Positions 24,527-37,545 of a DNA stretch of 64,000 nucleotides are shown here, in pieces. How positions within the stretch are numbered: the first letter of the stretch is position 1; each line of letters begins with the position of its first letter. The position numbers and the translations under genes were made by a program. The notes beneath the pieces are model-generated. The model saw only the letters and a program-made list of their open reading frames with translations. It did not search any database and was not told the DNA's origin. Origin of the DNA: Chlorocebus sabaeus (lineage: Eukaryota; Chordata; Mammalia; Primates; Cercopithecidae); assembly GCF_047675955.1 (NCBI RefSeq), contig NC_132910.1:108545143-108609142 (forward strand), written 5' to 3'.

Positions 24527-24818
24527 GGCCGGGCGCGGTGGCTCAAGTCTGTAATCTCAGCACGTTGGGAGTCCGAGACGGGCGGATCACAAGGTCAGGA
24601 GATCGAGACCACCCTGGCTAACACAGTGAAACCCCGTCTCTACTAAAAAATATATAAAAAAACTAGCCGGGCACGGTGGCGGGCGCCTGTAGTCCCAGCT
24701 ACATGGGAGGCTGAGGCAGGAGAATGGCGTGAACCCGGGGGCCGGAGCTTGCAGTGAGTGAAAATCGCGGCACTCTGCTCCAGCCTGGGCGACAGAGCGA
24801 GACTCCGTCTCAAAAACA
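24527..24818 (+). mobile_element. AluY, full length, perfect target-site duplication
   Basis: Starts GGCCGGGCGCGGTGGCTCA, has intact A- and B-box regions of the left arm and many surviving CpG sites. Flanked by a perfect 15-bp repeat AAAAGTCTAACTATA (24512-24526 and 24819-24833). The A tail is short (CAAAAACA). One of the youngest-looking elements in the window. Confidence 0.97.
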
Positions 24819-24980
24819 AAAAGTCTAACTATAGCCAAGATTTAAGTAAATAAATCAATGCAGCAGAGAAAAATTAAAATACATATTTAATTATAAACTA
24901 TTTTTATGTTAATGGTTAATATATATGCCATAATATCCTTTCTACTTGTCAGAAAAGGGTCTACAAATTATGTTCTATAT

Positions 24981-25387
24981 CAGGCCATACATGTATTGCT
25001 ATAAAGAAATGCCTGAGACTGAGTAATTTATACAGATAAAAGGTTTAATTGGCTTATGATTCTTCAGGCTGTCCAAGCATGGCCCCGACATCACTTGGCT
25101 TCTGAGAGAGTCACAGGAAACTTTTACTCATGACAGACAGGAGGCAAAGCTGGAACAGACACTTTACAAGCAAAAGCAGGAGTGTGGGGAATTGGTGGGG
25201 GGATGGGGTGCCACACACTTTTACAGGACAAGATCTCATGAGAACTCACTCACTATTACAAGGATAGCACCAACCAATGAGGGATTTGCCCCCATGACCC
25301 AAACACATTCCAACAGCCCCACCTCCAGCATTGGGGATTACCTTTTAGCATGAGATTTGGGTAGGGATTAATGTCCAAATTATATCA
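24981..25387 (-). mobile_element. MST/THE1-type solo LTR (ERVL-MaLR)
   Basis: Antisense LTR running from 'tgtattgctataaagaaatg' to 'ccaaattatatca' (TG...CA ends in reverse). Central marks include 'acaggaaacttttactcatg' and 'gacaagatctcatgagaact'. The first ~15 bases are shortened. Confidence 0.88.
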
Positions 25388-25389
25388 TG

Positions 25390-27625
25390 TTTTAATATTC
25401 ATGACTGCCTATACAAAGAAAAGACAATTAGTAAACTTGTCAGAAGAATCTCAACCATTTCTATTATAGAGAAAATAAATAAAACTTTTCTACGTATTTT
25501 TGTAAAGTAGTAACTATAGTCCAAGTACTCAGGCAATAAAAGCATCACCACTTTCTTCATTAAATAAACAATAAAATTGATAGGACTGTTATTGTTTTAT
25601 AATGTCTTTTGTTGAAAACTGACAACATTATTGCAAAGCAATATTCGATAAAAATAATTTCTATATAGTCCGGGCATACCATTCCATGATGGTCCAGATT
25701 AACATAAAGATGAAATAGAAAGTGCCATACAAAACACAATAAAATATATAGTAGTACGTATATATACACATACACACACACACACACAATGAAATAAACT
25801 ATACCCTTTCTGTGTGAGAGGTACTCAGATATTTTCTATTTTCTTCTAATATAGTTCAATTTTTAAAAGTTGGTCAGGAACTACTAAATTAATTTCCTGA
25901 CCCACAAATGGCTTCGACCTATGGATTGAATAATATGGATTTGAGTAAATTGGAATCTCACATTGCCTATTACATTTCTTATAATAAAACTTGATAGATA
26001 TTAGTGTTTTATTCCCAAAATAGTAGCTCGGGCATACATGTTACATTTTAATGAGACAGTCTTTCACAGTTTGGAGAAAGTAGAAATTCTTGGAAAAAGT
26101 TGTTACCTTATATAGGTGCAGAAGGCTGAGAAAAGTCGCTGACATGATACGTGTTTACTCAAAATTCCAGTTTCAAATGGGCCAAGGGAACAAATATGAG
26201 TCTGACAGCACTGTAACTCAGAAAATCATTTCTAGCTCACTCTGACACTGGGGTAAATGGACAATGAAACCCCACGGCTTTAGGTCACTGAAAATAGCCT
26301 CAAATATTTTATCCTGAAAATGTTAAGTCTCCAAAAGAACCCTAATAGTGACTAACTTTAAGCAGTGTGATTTATTTGCAAATTCTAAAAAAATAAGCTG
26401 AGTTGCAAAATATGCCATATGCTTGGATTTGGAAATAGGTCATTCAGAGTAGTGCAGACAAAATTATGTATTGCATTTCACAATGGGATCCATCTCAAAG
26501 AGATTGGCTTATGGTGTGCTGACTAATCTTGAAGTACTTTTTAGAGTTGGTACATGATAAGGAGACAACAAAATAAAAGCTTCTAAAATAAACGAATTAA
26601 TAACTAAATAAATTAAGAAGAGACAGATAGAAAAAGCCAGTTTCATTAACAAGATGAACTTTCGCATTTCACGTACTGAACACAGGACACTTTCAAAATC
26701 TTCTGTGAAGATGTTATAAAGCCAATTTCTATATCTAGAAGTATAAAAACAAGTATATCTGCCTTAATTTCTGTCTTTAATAGGGAAATAAGGCTATATC
26801 TATACTTTTTAGTATTCAAAAATTGATAATTATGGTAGATGTTGAAATTGGCAAACATATTTTTAACTTAATGAAATATTAACAACCTTAGATAAAATCT
26901 ATATAAAATGTTTAAACTCTTTGAAATGTTCAGTATTGAAGCTTTTAAATCTACGTGATGAATTTTATGGTTTTATTAATCTACCTTCTTCTTAAACTAC
27001 TGGCTCAACTATTTGAGCTACTTGAATCAACTAAGCTCTATTCCATGGAACTGACAAATTCTATCATTGTGACTATATTACTTCATCTTTTCTCATCACA
27101 AATCAATATCACGAGTAAATATTATTGACAATGTATACTACGAAAAGCTAGAAATAAGTGTTAATAAATAAATATATGTGGTTAATTAAAGGATTGTTAG
27201 AACATAATCTTCTCTGGGATTAGAAACAGCATTTTTCAGTGCTAAAAACTATGGCACTTCATCTTGAAAGTGGTAAGATTATATTATTTACAGGAAAGAA
27301 CATTGTAACAAAGATGTTCCTTTTTTCCTGGTAGAATTGTAAAACTAAAGAAAGTTGTTTATCACTTTTTCAGGCATAAATATCAACATGAATACTTGAA
27401 AATAAAATTTGTAAAAGTATTTTAAATTATTATTTGCAATTCAAAGTTCTCCTCAGCATTTGACATAAAAATTTAGATTGATATGTAAAATTACTTATTC
27501 CTGCGCTTACAACTTCTCATTTTTCATGCATTTTAAAAGTTTTACATTTCAGAAGAATATCTGTTGAAAAGACATCTCTTTAAAATCTACTTGCTCAAAA
27601 TAGAGTAGCCTAGCTTTTCTTTTCC
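25390..27625. other. Mostly unassigned, with a (CA)n tract
   Basis: A CA microsatellite lies at about 25763-25789. Otherwise no recognisable family apart from repeat copy B at 26647. No gene seen. Confidence 0.45.
26647..26720 (+). repeat. Unassigned dispersed repeat, copy B
   Basis: Gap-free partner of 2057-2130. The shared open frame runs 26654-26719. Six of 22 codons differ in a base that matters or not; five of those six alter the residue, so it looks like drift rather than conserved coding. Confidence 0.7.
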
Positions 27626-27629
27626 TATT

Positions 27630-27790
27630 ATATCTTTTTTGATTGACAAATAAAATTGTATATATTTATGGTATACAACATGACGTTTTGATATGTCTGT
27701 ATGTTGTGGGATAAATCAATTGAGCAATTAGCACATGTGTTATCTCACATACACAATTTTTGTGGTAAGAACACTTAAAATCTATGAAGT
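27630..27790 (-). mobile_element. L1M 3'UTR fragment
   Basis: 'gattgacaaataaaattgta', 'ggtatacaacatgacgtttt' and 'gtggtaagaacacttaaaat' are the antisense of the old L1 (L1MA/L1MB) 3'UTR. Confidence 0.75.
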
Positions 27791-27799
27791 AGCCTAATT

Positions 27800-28930
27800 T
27801 TCTTTTGATTTTTGAAAATGCCTTGCTTTCATAACTCTTGAAGTTTAGAAGATTAGTCTCTACCAGTTATTAGCAGTCAACTACTAATCATTTACTCTAA
27901 TTAACCAATTTACTTTAACTATGATGTATTTTGTAAGCCTCTGGACATATATATTTTCACTTGAAATAGGGTTGGCTAGTTTATCCCTATCTAAAGATAT
28001 AGATTAAACCAATCTGTGCTTTCCATCAAGATAAAAATTAGTTTTATATGTTATTGATTATTGTAAAGTTAATGAATTTGTACCTATGCACATGTATTGA
28101 CTACAAAACCGTGCAAATAATGCCAAAATAGTTGTCCTGAAAAATAAGGGCAATGTATACATATAAAATGAACATCCTTTTTTTATCCATATGAGGAATT
28201 ATCTGGTTCTGTCATTTACTTACTCATTAAGAAACTGTTTTTCTCACATTTATTTGCAAGATTTTCAGAAAAGTAGTCTGTGAATAAAGTAAAAATCACT
28301 GCACAAAATGAATTAGCACCATCTCTAAACGAGTCAGATTTCACATAGGTGCCAAATGAAAGGTGTGATGACCCTCATAAACACCTTGTATGAGTTAATG
28401 AGAGCGAAGGTTCATTTTCATAATGACTTCATATTTGCATCTGTTGCATACCACCCAGGGCACACCATAATGTAGGCTGTGCATGGTACAGGTTGGCAAA
28501 AGTCAGCGGTGACTCAGACAGGTTGCGATTCTCAGCACTCCAGTAATAAAAATGACCATGTTGACATTCTGTCTGGCCCAGAGCCTAAGTAGTAACCATT
28601 AAATCGGCTTACAACCACATGGCCTCTGAAGCACACCATCTGCCAGTCATCTTTGTTGCTACTTCTTCCTCTTTGTAACTACGTAAACATTCATTTACCA
28701 GCAAATATATACTTCCAGAAGGCCCACCTAGGACAAGGTGAAAAATCAGCTTCCCCCACTCTTTTTTACTTCTGTCACCAAGACCCTCTCTGCAAAAGAA
28801 ATGAGATAGCATGAAACAAGTTTTGTTATGTAGTATAGAAAAGGCAAACAATAAAACTGTGAAGAGAAATAGTGTATCTTTGGAGGCTCTGCTCACCCAG
28901 GCAGTATACGTTGCAGCCTGGGAAATCCAA
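27800..28930. other. Unassigned, no gene seen
   Basis: No family recognised. The part near 28430-28620 is richer in G and C but shows no CpG cluster. Confidence 0.45.
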
Positions 28931-28939
28931 TGGTCATAT

Positions 28940-29249
28940 TCTCTTTTTTTTTTTTTTTAAGACGGAGTCTCGCTCTGTCGCCCAGGCTGGAGTGCAGTGG
29001 CGCGATCTCCACTCACTGCAAGCTCTGCCTCCCTGGTTCACGCCGTTCTCCTGCCTCAGCCTCCCAAGTAGCTGGGACTACAGGCTCCCGCCACCACGTC
29101 CGTCTAATTTTTTGTATTTTTAGTAGAGACGGGATTTCACCGTGTTAGCCAGGATGGTCTCGATCTCCTGACCTCGTGATCCACCCGCCTCAGCCTCCCA
29201 AAGTGCTGGGATTACAGGCGTGAACCACCGTGAACCACCGTGCCTGACC
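28940..29249 (-). mobile_element. AluY, full length, reverse strand
   Basis: Poly(T) at about 28945-28960, then a complete antisense Alu with many CpG sites. Repeats GGTCATATTCT (28932) and GGTCATATGCT (29250) flank it. A 10-bp tandem duplication TGAACCACCG (29221-29240) lies at its 5' end. Confidence 0.95.
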
Positions 29250-29257
29250 GGTCATAT

Positions 29258-30430
29258 GCTTTAAACACAACAGCAGACTCAAAGCATGACAATGAAGAAA
29301 GAATCTCCATCTATTAGATAATGGTATACCAAAAAATAATAACTATCTCTTTAAACATCATCAAAGCCCAAATTATCTCATTTCATACTGGGGGTGGGGG
29401 CGGGGAAGGTATGTATGTAACTTTCTTTCCCTTATGTTTCCCAGTATAGGAGAAACTAGTGTGATTGTATTTAACAAAAGAGGAAAATTTAAGTCAATGA
29501 TAATAAATAAACATACGATAAGCGTTCATGTATTCATATAAGGAGTAAGCCATAGCATTTCAATATGTGCCTGATAATATAAAATACTTTTAGAATCAAA
29601 TGCTAAATGCAGAAATGCACAATGTGCAATTTTGTCTTTGGCTGGACCTACTCTAATTTTTATTCTTAAAGACTACTTGATAATTGGTAAAATGAAAAAC
29701 ATGAAACGAAAAATAGCTTTCATCTCTGTTTAAGAGAAACTGCCAATGTCAACTCAGCAACTGTGAAAGTAATGACATGTGAGGGAAGAACATGCAGAAG
29801 AGAAAAAAAGTAAGCAAGGAGTGCATGGGAGTAACAGTAGTCAATAAACTCTGGTACATAACTTTTGAGGGCCTGCAATAAGGAGAAACCTAATAATCAT
29901 TAGATACATTGGCCACTCACAAACTCTTCCCTAAAGGCAGAACAACTACACTTTCTTATCCAGACCTCATCCTGTTACATTACTTCAATTCTTATTTCTA
30001 TACTGACAGTTTTCATATCTTTAAGTGCATTTCTGTTATTCCATTCAAACTCTAGCCATTATTTCCAATTATCTTTCAGACTCTTGTATTCAGATACCTT
30101 CCTGCCATTTGAAACTCAACATTAACCACAGCCTCTTTTCTTCTCCAAAGAATGAAGGCAGCCTTGGTGATTCATATTGCATATTTTATTTGAAATCTCT
30201 TTCATCTGCCCTGTCATTTTTATTTCTACTGCCATGAGTGTTGTACTCTACTTTTTTCAAGCATGAATTATTGAAATATTCAATTTGATGGTCTCCCAAA
30301 CTCTAAATTTTCTCTACATTTATTCTGCTTCCTATTGCCAGACTCAGTGAATTCAAATATGGCTCCCTCCTTTGCAGCCTCACAGAGAACTAATTTCCAA
30401 CCATATTAAATGCATTATTTCTTTGCTTGG
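29258..30430. other. Unassigned, with a G-rich run
   Basis: GGGGGTGGGGGCGGGG at about 29391-29406 is the only notable feature. Text at 30.0-30.4 kb may be old LINE sequence but is not assignable. Confidence 0.4.
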
Positions 30431-30434
30431 TTTC

Positions 30435-30685
30435 ATTTAAGTGTTAGCTAATATTTATTGAGCACAGACACTGAGCCAAGTACTCAACAGGGATTGTCTC
30501 ATTTGCTATGCAGAATAGGGTAGATATAGTATTGTTCTTATTTCAATAAGAAGAAAATTGAAGTTTACAGAGATTAACTAACTTGCCCCTTGTCAGACAT
30601 AGCTAGTGAGAGTAGAGTAGGAATATAACTCATATCAACTAAGCTTCAAAGCTGGTGCTCTGAACGACTCTGGTATATTCCTTGC
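30435..30685 (+). mobile_element. MIR SINE
   Basis: 'tttattgagcacagacactg', 'gattgtctcatttgctatgc', 'agagattaactaacttgccc' and 'aagctggtgctctgaacgac' form a nearly complete MIR core with 3' end. Confidence 0.85.
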
Positions 30686-30812
30686 ATACCACTTACCTTC
30701 ACTTCCTCCTAATGTCAACATTTTTTCCTTTCATTTAGAATCAAATTATGTCTCTTTTTCTCTCCATTGCTTCTACTTCACCATCTCACCTCTTTTCTCT
30801 CCTCTCTATTTC

Positions 30813-30854
<42 letters not shown>

Positions 30855-30862
30855 CGCACACA
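30813..30862. repeat. (CA)n microsatellite
   Basis: CA repeat with single AAAC and CACG interruptions. Confidence 0.95.
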
Positions 30863-30869
30863 ACATCTC

Positions 30870-31215
30870 CTTATGCCATCTTCTTTATATAGAACACTTT
30901 TCTTATCTTCAGGTTTTCCTCTTTCATAAGGGCTTTCATCAATACTTATCATTACATATTTTCCTATACTTTCAAATCTTACAGTACCCATAGTCTATTA
31001 TACAAATTGTTAACAATTTGCTTTGCATTGTTCATTATATTTTCTCATATTCTTATCTCCAAAACTCATTCCAGGTTCCTTCGAGGCAAGGAATTTGTAT
31101 TTCTCTGTAATATACTTTATAAATGTACATTGTCGTAATTTATATTATTATACTTCTGTATATTCTGATCACTACCAGTGTACTCAGCATGTAATGGGTA
31201 CTCTATAGATCCACG
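30870..31215 (+). mobile_element. L2 LINE fragment, diverged
   Basis: 'ccttcgaggcaaggaatttg' and 'gtgtactcagcatgtaatgg' match L2 3' end positions, with an internal AT-rich insertion. Confidence 0.45.
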
Positions 31216-31219
31216 TTCA

Positions 31220-32725
31220 TATATTAATTGCAAGGTGGAAACTCAAATATAGAGCTTCAGTTTGCTAATTCAGTTGAATAAAACTGCAACACATAACCAA
31301 CTCTCAGCCTTTAGAGCTAGAAAAGTGATGTACTGTTAGGAAAGTTTTTTGTCGTCTATAATTTGAAGGTCAGAATACTCAAATCTGTTTGAAAGCAAAG
31401 GAAAAAAAGACAAGAAGATTTCTTATAAGTAACAACAAAATGATTCAAAATGCATATCCAGTGAAAAAATATTTAATATTGATGTTTAGTAGATAAAGCC
31501 ACTAGTATTCTCAGAGAAAATTTGAAGATGTGAGAAAAAAATAATATATTACCCCAAGCTTCACCAGAAAACAAAAATACGAAGTACAAAGGTAATTCTT
31601 AGTGAGAAGGAAAGATATTTTGGTTTAGACTAAAAAAAACTTTTGCAGTTGTCAGAAATGCAATGGTATGAAACTTTACAAACACTGGAGAATCACCCAT
31701 CAGCAATGTAATAAGATACATTCCTGTTTGAGGGAGAGGATAAGTTAATGAATTCTAAATTGATTTGTAAACTTTTAATTCTTGAATCTAGATTGGTAAG
31801 TTCTTTAGTGCCTGAAAATGTTCAGTTGAAACCAGAGTAGATATTTTTAACCCTGGTTGCACATTAGATTCTCTCAGAAAGTTTCTTTGAAAATATTAGT
31901 GTTGAAGTAACCACTATAGACTGATTAAATCAGAATCTAAGGATAGGATCTGGATGATCAACTTATTTTAAATGCTTCCGAGGTGAATTTAATGTTCATC
32001 TATGATTAAGTACACTGCCATAAAGCATAGCTATAAGTTCTAGAAGTTGAAAAGTAGTAATTGATTGCATGGGTCATGGAAAATTTGTCAAACAGTTCTG
32101 ATATCCAATCTGACTTTGATCAGAGCTACATCACAGTAATACTACAATAATGACATAGATGAGTATAAATTAGATAAAATAAGTGGGTATCTCAGTTCCT
32201 ACTTTTCTATACTCAGTGGGGCCATGAACAACCAAGTCACTTATTTATTATTTCTCAACCTCATGTACCAAACTTATTCTGATTTCCAACTGTAATTTGG
32301 CCAATGGGAATGAGTTTTCCCTTAACCACCTTTACAGTTGCTAAATGTTTCAGATATGTACCATTTACGTGTTGTTAGTACAGAATCTGGTGAAATCAAA
32401 TCCCCAGTCTTTGGTTGAGACACCAGATATTTTCAACTATAATTATAGCCAGAACCACAGACACACATTCCAGGATTACAATAATACTACATTAGAAGAT
32501 AGTATGAAAAATACAGTCAGAAATAAAATTTATTATGAACAATTTCTACCTTTAAGCATATTTTCTTGGCAGTTCTAAGATTATTGTACTTTATATAATA
32601 AATTAAGATGAGGGTATGAGAATGCCAATTTGATAAAGGACAAAATCAAAAAGTTTAAAAAGACAACTACTAAAGGAATCTATTTTAAAAAGACACAAAT
32701 ATATTATTAGTAATACCATATGACC
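31220..32725. other. Unassigned, no gene seen
   Basis: AT-rich sequence without recognisable repeats or exons. Confidence 0.45.
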
Positions 32726-32729
32726 TCAG

Positions 32730-33105
32730 TGTATTACTCCATTTTCACACTGATATAAAGAACTTCCCTGAAACTAGGTAATTTACAAAGGAAAGAGGTT
32801 TAATTGACTCATAGTTCATTCTGCAGGGCTGAGGAGGCCTCAGGAAACTTACAATCATGGTGGAAAGTGAAGAAGAAGCAGGCACCTTCTTCACATGCTG
32901 GTAGGACAGAGAGAAAAGCCCAGGGGAAACTGATATTTATAAAACCATCAGATCTCATGAGAACTCCCTCACTATCTCGAGAATAGCGTGGGGGAAGCCG
33001 CCCCCATGATCCAATCACCTCCTACCAGGTCCCTCCTTCAACATGTGAGGATTGTTGGGATTACAATTTGAAAGGAAATTTGTTTGGGGATGCCAAACCA
33101 TATCA
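32730..33105 (-). mobile_element. MST/THE1-type solo LTR with perfect 5-bp TSD
   Basis: Antisense MaLR LTR from 'tgtattactccattttcaca' to 'gccaaaccatatca'. The 5-bp duplication CTCAG is present on both sides (32725-32729 and 33106-33110), so both ends are exact. Confidence 0.93.
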
Positions 33106-33110
33106 CTCAG

Positions 33111-34535
33111 TCATAAAAACTAAACAGAAAACGAAGTTCTGGCCCAAATTTGTAATATTTTAAGTAATAAGCTAAAGGGAAATGAATAATGCTGTACAAA
33201 AACCTAAAAAGAGAGACATAGACACTAGCTACTGTGAATTCCTCAAATACAATGTTAGCCTTTCAATTATTATGCAAATATTGCAACTTGTTTAATTAAC
33301 AATATATTTGAACTGACATGTGATGTAATATAGCTAAAGTATAAAATATACCTCTTGGTGCTATTAAGAAAACTGTCATTTACAAAGCAAGAGGAAAATC
33401 ACTTAAATTGGACTAAATCCTTTGTTAGTATTTAACATTCTATTTCCAAGGGAGCTCTAGTGAATACTCAGATGCTTTGATCGTCCTCTTCTGCCCATGA
33501 ATACACAACATAATTTTCTCTTTGAGATTTGCTTATGGATATGTTGTTTTACAGTCTGTCTGTTATCCCCCCGACCGGAAGCTGGAAGTGTGGCTTCAAA
33601 TTGAGTCTCTGGGAATGTGCAAGAAAACTGGACTCCACGCTCTGATGTAAGACTTCCAGATGCTTTTCTAGAATTCTTCTGTCCTTTCTTACTTGAGTAT
33701 GTCACTTTGAGCTTGCTTGGGTGAGGACCACTCACTGATCTCACATTTTCTCATTTATGTGCTTTGCTTTAGTGATTTACAAACACGTGTGGGACTCTCA
33801 TTTAACTAATTCAATAAAAATAGGCATTTAATTCATCATTAATTGGTTGTACTTAGGGGCAAGACCTTGAAAGACACACAAATGATTCTAAAGGGGAAAT
33901 CTGGCTTAATTACTTATGTTATATATTCTTTCATTCACTATACCAGGTGAGCTGTCTTGTTTAACCAATGGCAACAGAGTGAATGAGTAAATTCACACCT
34001 AACTCTAGTAATTCTAACCAGTGAAGACAATTGATTCAAATTGATGGGTTTTCCTTGATATTTGCTGAGAGTTTATGTTCTTTTTGACTCTCAGATTTTG
34101 ACAATTGACAACAAATTCACAATAAAAAGATACATCTTATTGTCCAGTCTTACCACTTGTTCCAGAATCTTTTTAGTGTCATTTGTAAAATACTTCACAG
34201 ATAGTTTGATTAAATCTCATTCTCTTCCAACCTTTGTAGGGCAAGCAAGGGCAAAAAGTAGTAATGTCTGCTTATTTTATAATAAGAAAAAATATCATCC
34301 ATCTCTTTCACTGCACTAAGAATATCAAAGCTGTATGAAAAAACACAATTTGACCTATTTTCTCTTACTAGCTTGGCCAAATATTTTCATAAAAGTTTGC
34401 ATTTTGACTAAGTATTAATGGTAAATAGCAAAAATAATTGGAGGAAAATAACATCATCAAAAACATATTCTGGAAAATTTAATTAACTGAAAGGTCAAGT
34501 CTAGGTTGAACTAACCACCAAAATGTCCAGCATAG
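33111..34535. other. Unassigned, no gene seen
   Basis: The interval 33450-33740 is less AT-rich and holds a 95-codon reverse frame (33457-33744) without recognisable domain. No CpG cluster or promoter-like motif accompanies it. Confidence 0.4.
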
Positions 34536-34539
34536 TGAA

Positions 34540-35110
34540 TGAAAATGATCCTAGGCAGAGGGAAATCATGTTAAATTTTAGAACATGGAAGGTGAAAAGT
34601 TTTCCTAAGTTTCATAAATTATTGGGGAAAAGCTCATACTCATATCCAAAGGATCGACTCTCAAAATGGAAAAATGGCTTCAGGGTTCAGGCTTCCACAA
34701 AGCTAAAAGACAGCAGAATAAAGCCTTCAAAAGACTGAAGAAAATACTTGAGAGACTGAGGCAGGGGTACCACATGAGCTTAGGAGTCCAGGGTTACAGT
34801 GAGCTATGATTGCACCACTGCACCCCAGCCTGCAGTTATTATTACACCACTAAACTTCAGAGACTCTGTCTCTAAAAATGATAATAATAATGATACTAAA
34901 ATTCATTAAAAAATATAATTTCAATATTGAATTTCATTGTCAGCAAAGCTAACAATAAATGTAGGAGTAAAATAAAGGTTTTTTAGACAAGCAAAGTCTC
35001 AAAAGATAACTTTCTCATGCCCCCACCTGAAAAAAATGGGTAAAAAGATTTGATCTTAATGTGATTCAATAGCCAAAATCAAGAGGACATAGAAGCCAGC
35101 TAAGTGGACC
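34540..35110 (+). mobile_element. Old L1/HAL1-like ORF1-region fragment
   Basis: 'aataaatgtaggagtaaaat' then 'ttagacaagcaaagtctcaa' and 'aactttctcatgcccccacc' match the 3' part of ORF1 in old L1-like elements. An Alu fragment interrupts it. No intact frame. Confidence 0.5.
34745..34880 (+). mobile_element. Alu monomer-like fragment
   Basis: 'gagactgaggcaggggtacc', 'gtgagctatgattgcaccac' and 'agactctgtctctaaaaat' are Alu right-arm text. About 30 bases near 34830-34858 are extra and partly repeat 'tattacaccact'. Confidence 0.75.
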
Positions 35111-35114
35111 CTCC

Positions 35115-36310
35115 AGCATGTGAGAACTCTGCTGAGAATGTCAGCATGGCGTTAAAGAGAGGGTCTAGTATAACAAAAATAAATTAGTAAGTGGGAGAAT
35201 TAATGAAAATATGAAAAGATTGGGCACGTGTGATAAGCTAAGCTGCAGAATGATCTAAATATGTAAGTATATAAAACAAAAAACAAAAATGATAAGAGCC
35301 ATCCAAGCCCATATTTCAGTTAAACCACTAAAATGATTTACAATAAAATAGTGTATATAAATGTGTATGGGGTGGGGAGTTTAAAAAGAGTGTGTTTGTT
35401 GTTCAAATTAGACTTTCAGGGTATTAGAGTTTTGAGATGTTAAGCAAGATACCAAAATTTTCCATCTTTATTATTGGCCAATGATTCCGCACACAAAGCT
35501 AATGAATGAATACAAACAGAAGTTTGATTTATCTGCTCTGCTTCAATCAAACATGCATTTTCCTTCATGTATACATGCATCTTCTTTGCCTCCCATTAAC
35601 CCTTCATCCTACTCCAATTAGTCTTCTAAATCTATTGCCTTAATAAAATTGCTTTGGGTAAGAAAGTAAACTCACTGGTGCTAAATTTAAGACATTTTTA
35701 AATCCCCATCTGACTTAATGCCTTAGAAACTGAGTGGTTGACAGTTTACCGTGTATTATCTTAGTGATAGCATCTTCAGTCATTCTTAGTCTATGTGGAG
35801 TTGAACTTAGGGTCACTCCAGGTCTAGGGGGAAACATGTAGCCAAAGCCTGATTAATTGAAGCATATATGACAATATCCTTAGCATCTGTACTTAATTTG
35901 TAGGAGGTCACATGAACTAACTGAACTCCATTAGCATTAATGCTACTGATTTTGACTATAAAGCAGGAAGTTCCTTTTCTATGGACTTGTGAAAAGAATT
36001 TGTCAACCTGGAGAATGGATCAAAAAATAAAGGACAAATGCTTCAGTAAGATCTTCATTAACTTGGTTTCTGACTTTTGTATCCTTCTGCACACCTATTT
36101 ACTTCTCTGTGCACTGTTACAATGGAAGGTAGAACTGAAAGTCAGAAAAGGACCAACTGATGTGTGTGTGTGTTTCTGTGCCTAGATATCACCACACTTG
36201 AAGCTATCATACAAACATTTCCAAATAAATCCCCTATTTTCTGGAAGCTGGGTTTTGTCTGTTACAAATAAAAGTTTTCCTAAATATAGTCACTCATCGC
36301 ATTTGAGAGT
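35115..36310. other. Unassigned, no gene seen
   Basis: Possibly old L1 downstream of the preceding fragment, but not assignable. Short TG run at about 36161-36174. Confidence 0.4.
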
Positions 36311-36314
36311 TAAC

Positions 36315-36565
36315 ATAACTAAGTAGTTAAGGATGAGAGTTGTAAAGTCAGACTTCCAGTGTTACTTTGGCAAGAGGACTAGCTTCTTGAAATTTCAGTT
36401 ACACGACATGTAAAATGATGATAATAATGAAACCGACCTCACATCATTTTGTAAGGACTGAGTAAGATGATGCCTATAAAGTGATTAGTAAAGGGCCCCA
36501 AACTTGGTAAACAGTGCAGTTTAGCTTATATTATTGATGTTATTGCAGCTATTATTATTATTATT
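36315..36565 (-). mobile_element. MIR SINE, reverse, nearly complete
   Basis: 'tagttaaggatgagagttgt', 'gtaaaatgatgataataatg', 'taaggactgagtaagatgat' and 'aaagtgattagtaaagggcc' run in antisense MIR order, ending in an ATT repeat (about 36550-36564). Confidence 0.85.
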
Positions 36566-36829
36566 TTCCATCCTGCTTAAGACATTCCCTTCATTTTACC
36601 TTTGTTGCTCCACATTCACGAGGTTTTCCTTTGATGGCTTTTCTCAACTCTTACAGAGTTTATTCTAACTTATCTGAAAATGCATGTTGATATTTCTCAG
36701 GGCTCAGTCTATATTCCTGTTTTATCTAACTCTGTACTCTTCCTAGGTTACCTCATTTATCCTCATGATATTTAATACCACCCATCCAGATATATGTGTA
36801 CAAAGCCAAACCATTCTGTTGACTGCTGG

Positions 36830-37545
36830 ATTCATGTATTTATCTCTATCATAAAGAGCTTACACTTCCATATCTCACAGTGAACAGGAACTTCTTCATG
36901 CAGCACATTTGTGATCTCCCTCATTCTTACCTGCTTCTCCTGTGAGGTTCCACATCTCAGCAAATGGTAATACCATCTACACAGTTCCTTAGACCAAAAA
37001 TCACCAAGAATCACTATTGACACTTTCCTTTTTTTTTTTTTTTTTACCCTAAATCCAGTTAATTGCTGAGTGCTGTCAATTCTTCTTTTATTTGTACATG
37101 TATTCAGTTCTCCGTATCTCAGCTGTTGTCCAAATCTCCACTGTCTTCTTATAACTGTACTTAATTCCTCCAATTTTGATCCTATATCATCTATTTTCCA
37201 CAAAGACACTAGAATGGCCTTTCAAAAATAAAAATTAGATGCTACTCTTATGCTTACAAGCTGTCAATTTCTTCTCATTTTCCTTAGAATATAGACCAAA
37301 ATCTTTAATGTGATTTATACTGTGCTTCACCGGATTGGCATTTTTTCCACATTTTTATTGACCAAGTTCTTTTCCTGTCTCAGAGACATTGGCAGGCCTT
37401 GTATTCCCTCTGTCTCATGTCTCTTCCTGGCCTAGTCATATATCCAGTCATATCCCAAGACTGACTCTATTGTCACAAAGTATTCTGTAACTTTCCAGTA
37501 TCTATGATATTTATTGGGACCGAATAAATGTTTTCAAATAGATGA
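36830..37545 (+). mobile_element. Ancient LINE-derived fragment (family unresolved)
   Basis: 'ccacatctcagcaaatggta', 'aatggcctttcaaaaataaa' and 'tgaccaagttcttttcctgt' belong to a widely dispersed mammalian LINE 3' region that I could not name with confidence. A poly(T) tract at about 37030-37045 interrupts it. Confidence 0.5.

Noticed and set aside
36832..37209. 125-codon reverse frame as a gene
   Set aside because: It is antisense to an ancient LINE-derived fragment, and its lysine run comes from a poly(T) tract.
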